Below, piece by piece: positions 6,490-6,528 of a stretch of DNA of 6,528 bases; positions within the stretch are counted from its first letter, which is position 1; each line of letters opens with the position of its first letter. Location of the stretch: NCBI GenBank assembly GCA_043802345.1, contig JAZDLC010000296.1, positions 1-6,528 of the forward strand, given 5' to 3'. The position numbers and the translations under genes are program-made. A model generated the notes under the pieces. It ran no database searches. It was not told where the DNA came from and saw only the letters and a program-made list of their open reading frames with translations. Origin of the DNA: JAZDLC01 sp043802345. Lineage in GTDB: Bacteria; Planctomycetota; B15-G4; JADJEK01.

Positions 6490-6528
6490 TGACAAAGAAC
6501 TCGGGCCGACGGGACAGATTACCATCCC

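Overview
This is a GC-rich bacterial window (by eye roughly 63-65% G+C) with four well-supported protein families and one unassigned lipoprotein. Nothing in it looks phage-borne or transposon-borne, and I see no rRNA, tRNA or CRISPR array. The gene set (a GspE/PilB-type ATPase, a bacterial pyruvate phosphate dikinase, a receiver-GGDEF protein and YebC) suggests a free-living, probably Gram-negative-type environmental bacterium. The lipobox protein and the pilus/secretion ATPase fit a diderm. I cannot name the phylum from the sequence.

Layout from left to right. Positions 1-1034 (minus strand) hold the N-terminal 344 codons of a type IV pilus or type II secretion assembly ATPase, cut by the window edge just after its Asp box. 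Positions 1035-1200 are a divergent intergenic stretch with a good sigma70-like promoter for the ATPase. Positions 1201-1806 (plus) encode a small predicted lipoprotein of unknown family. Only 38 bp later comes ppdK (1845-4475, plus), a full-length pyruvate phosphate dikinase with all the active-site residues I could check. Between ppdK and the next gene, which converges on it, lie two stem-loops. The second is a striking 26-bp perfect inverted repeat built from a repeated ACGAAGGAC unit. Positions 4602-5597 (minus) encode a response-regulator-like protein with a receiver domain and a degenerate GGDEF domain. Positions 5706-6458 (minus) encode YebC/TACO1, with 70 bp of upstream sequence before the window ends.

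The most interesting theme is cyclic di-GMP. The ATPase begins with two 24-residue MshEN motifs separated by exactly five residues, the architecture known to bind c-di-GMP. The receiver-GGDEF protein has lost its catalytic signature (GGDEF reads DEARF) and most of its GTP and metal residues, but it keeps an RxxD inhibitory site at exactly the canonical spacing. It therefore looks like a c-di-GMP receptor rather than a cyclase. Its receiver domain is also degenerate: the phospho-acceptor Asp remains, but the acidic pair and the Lys are gone. A sigma28-like (FliA-type) promoter candidate lies just upstream. A link between these two proteins, for example in surface motility, is inference only. 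ppdK and yebC look like housekeeping genes unrelated to this theme.
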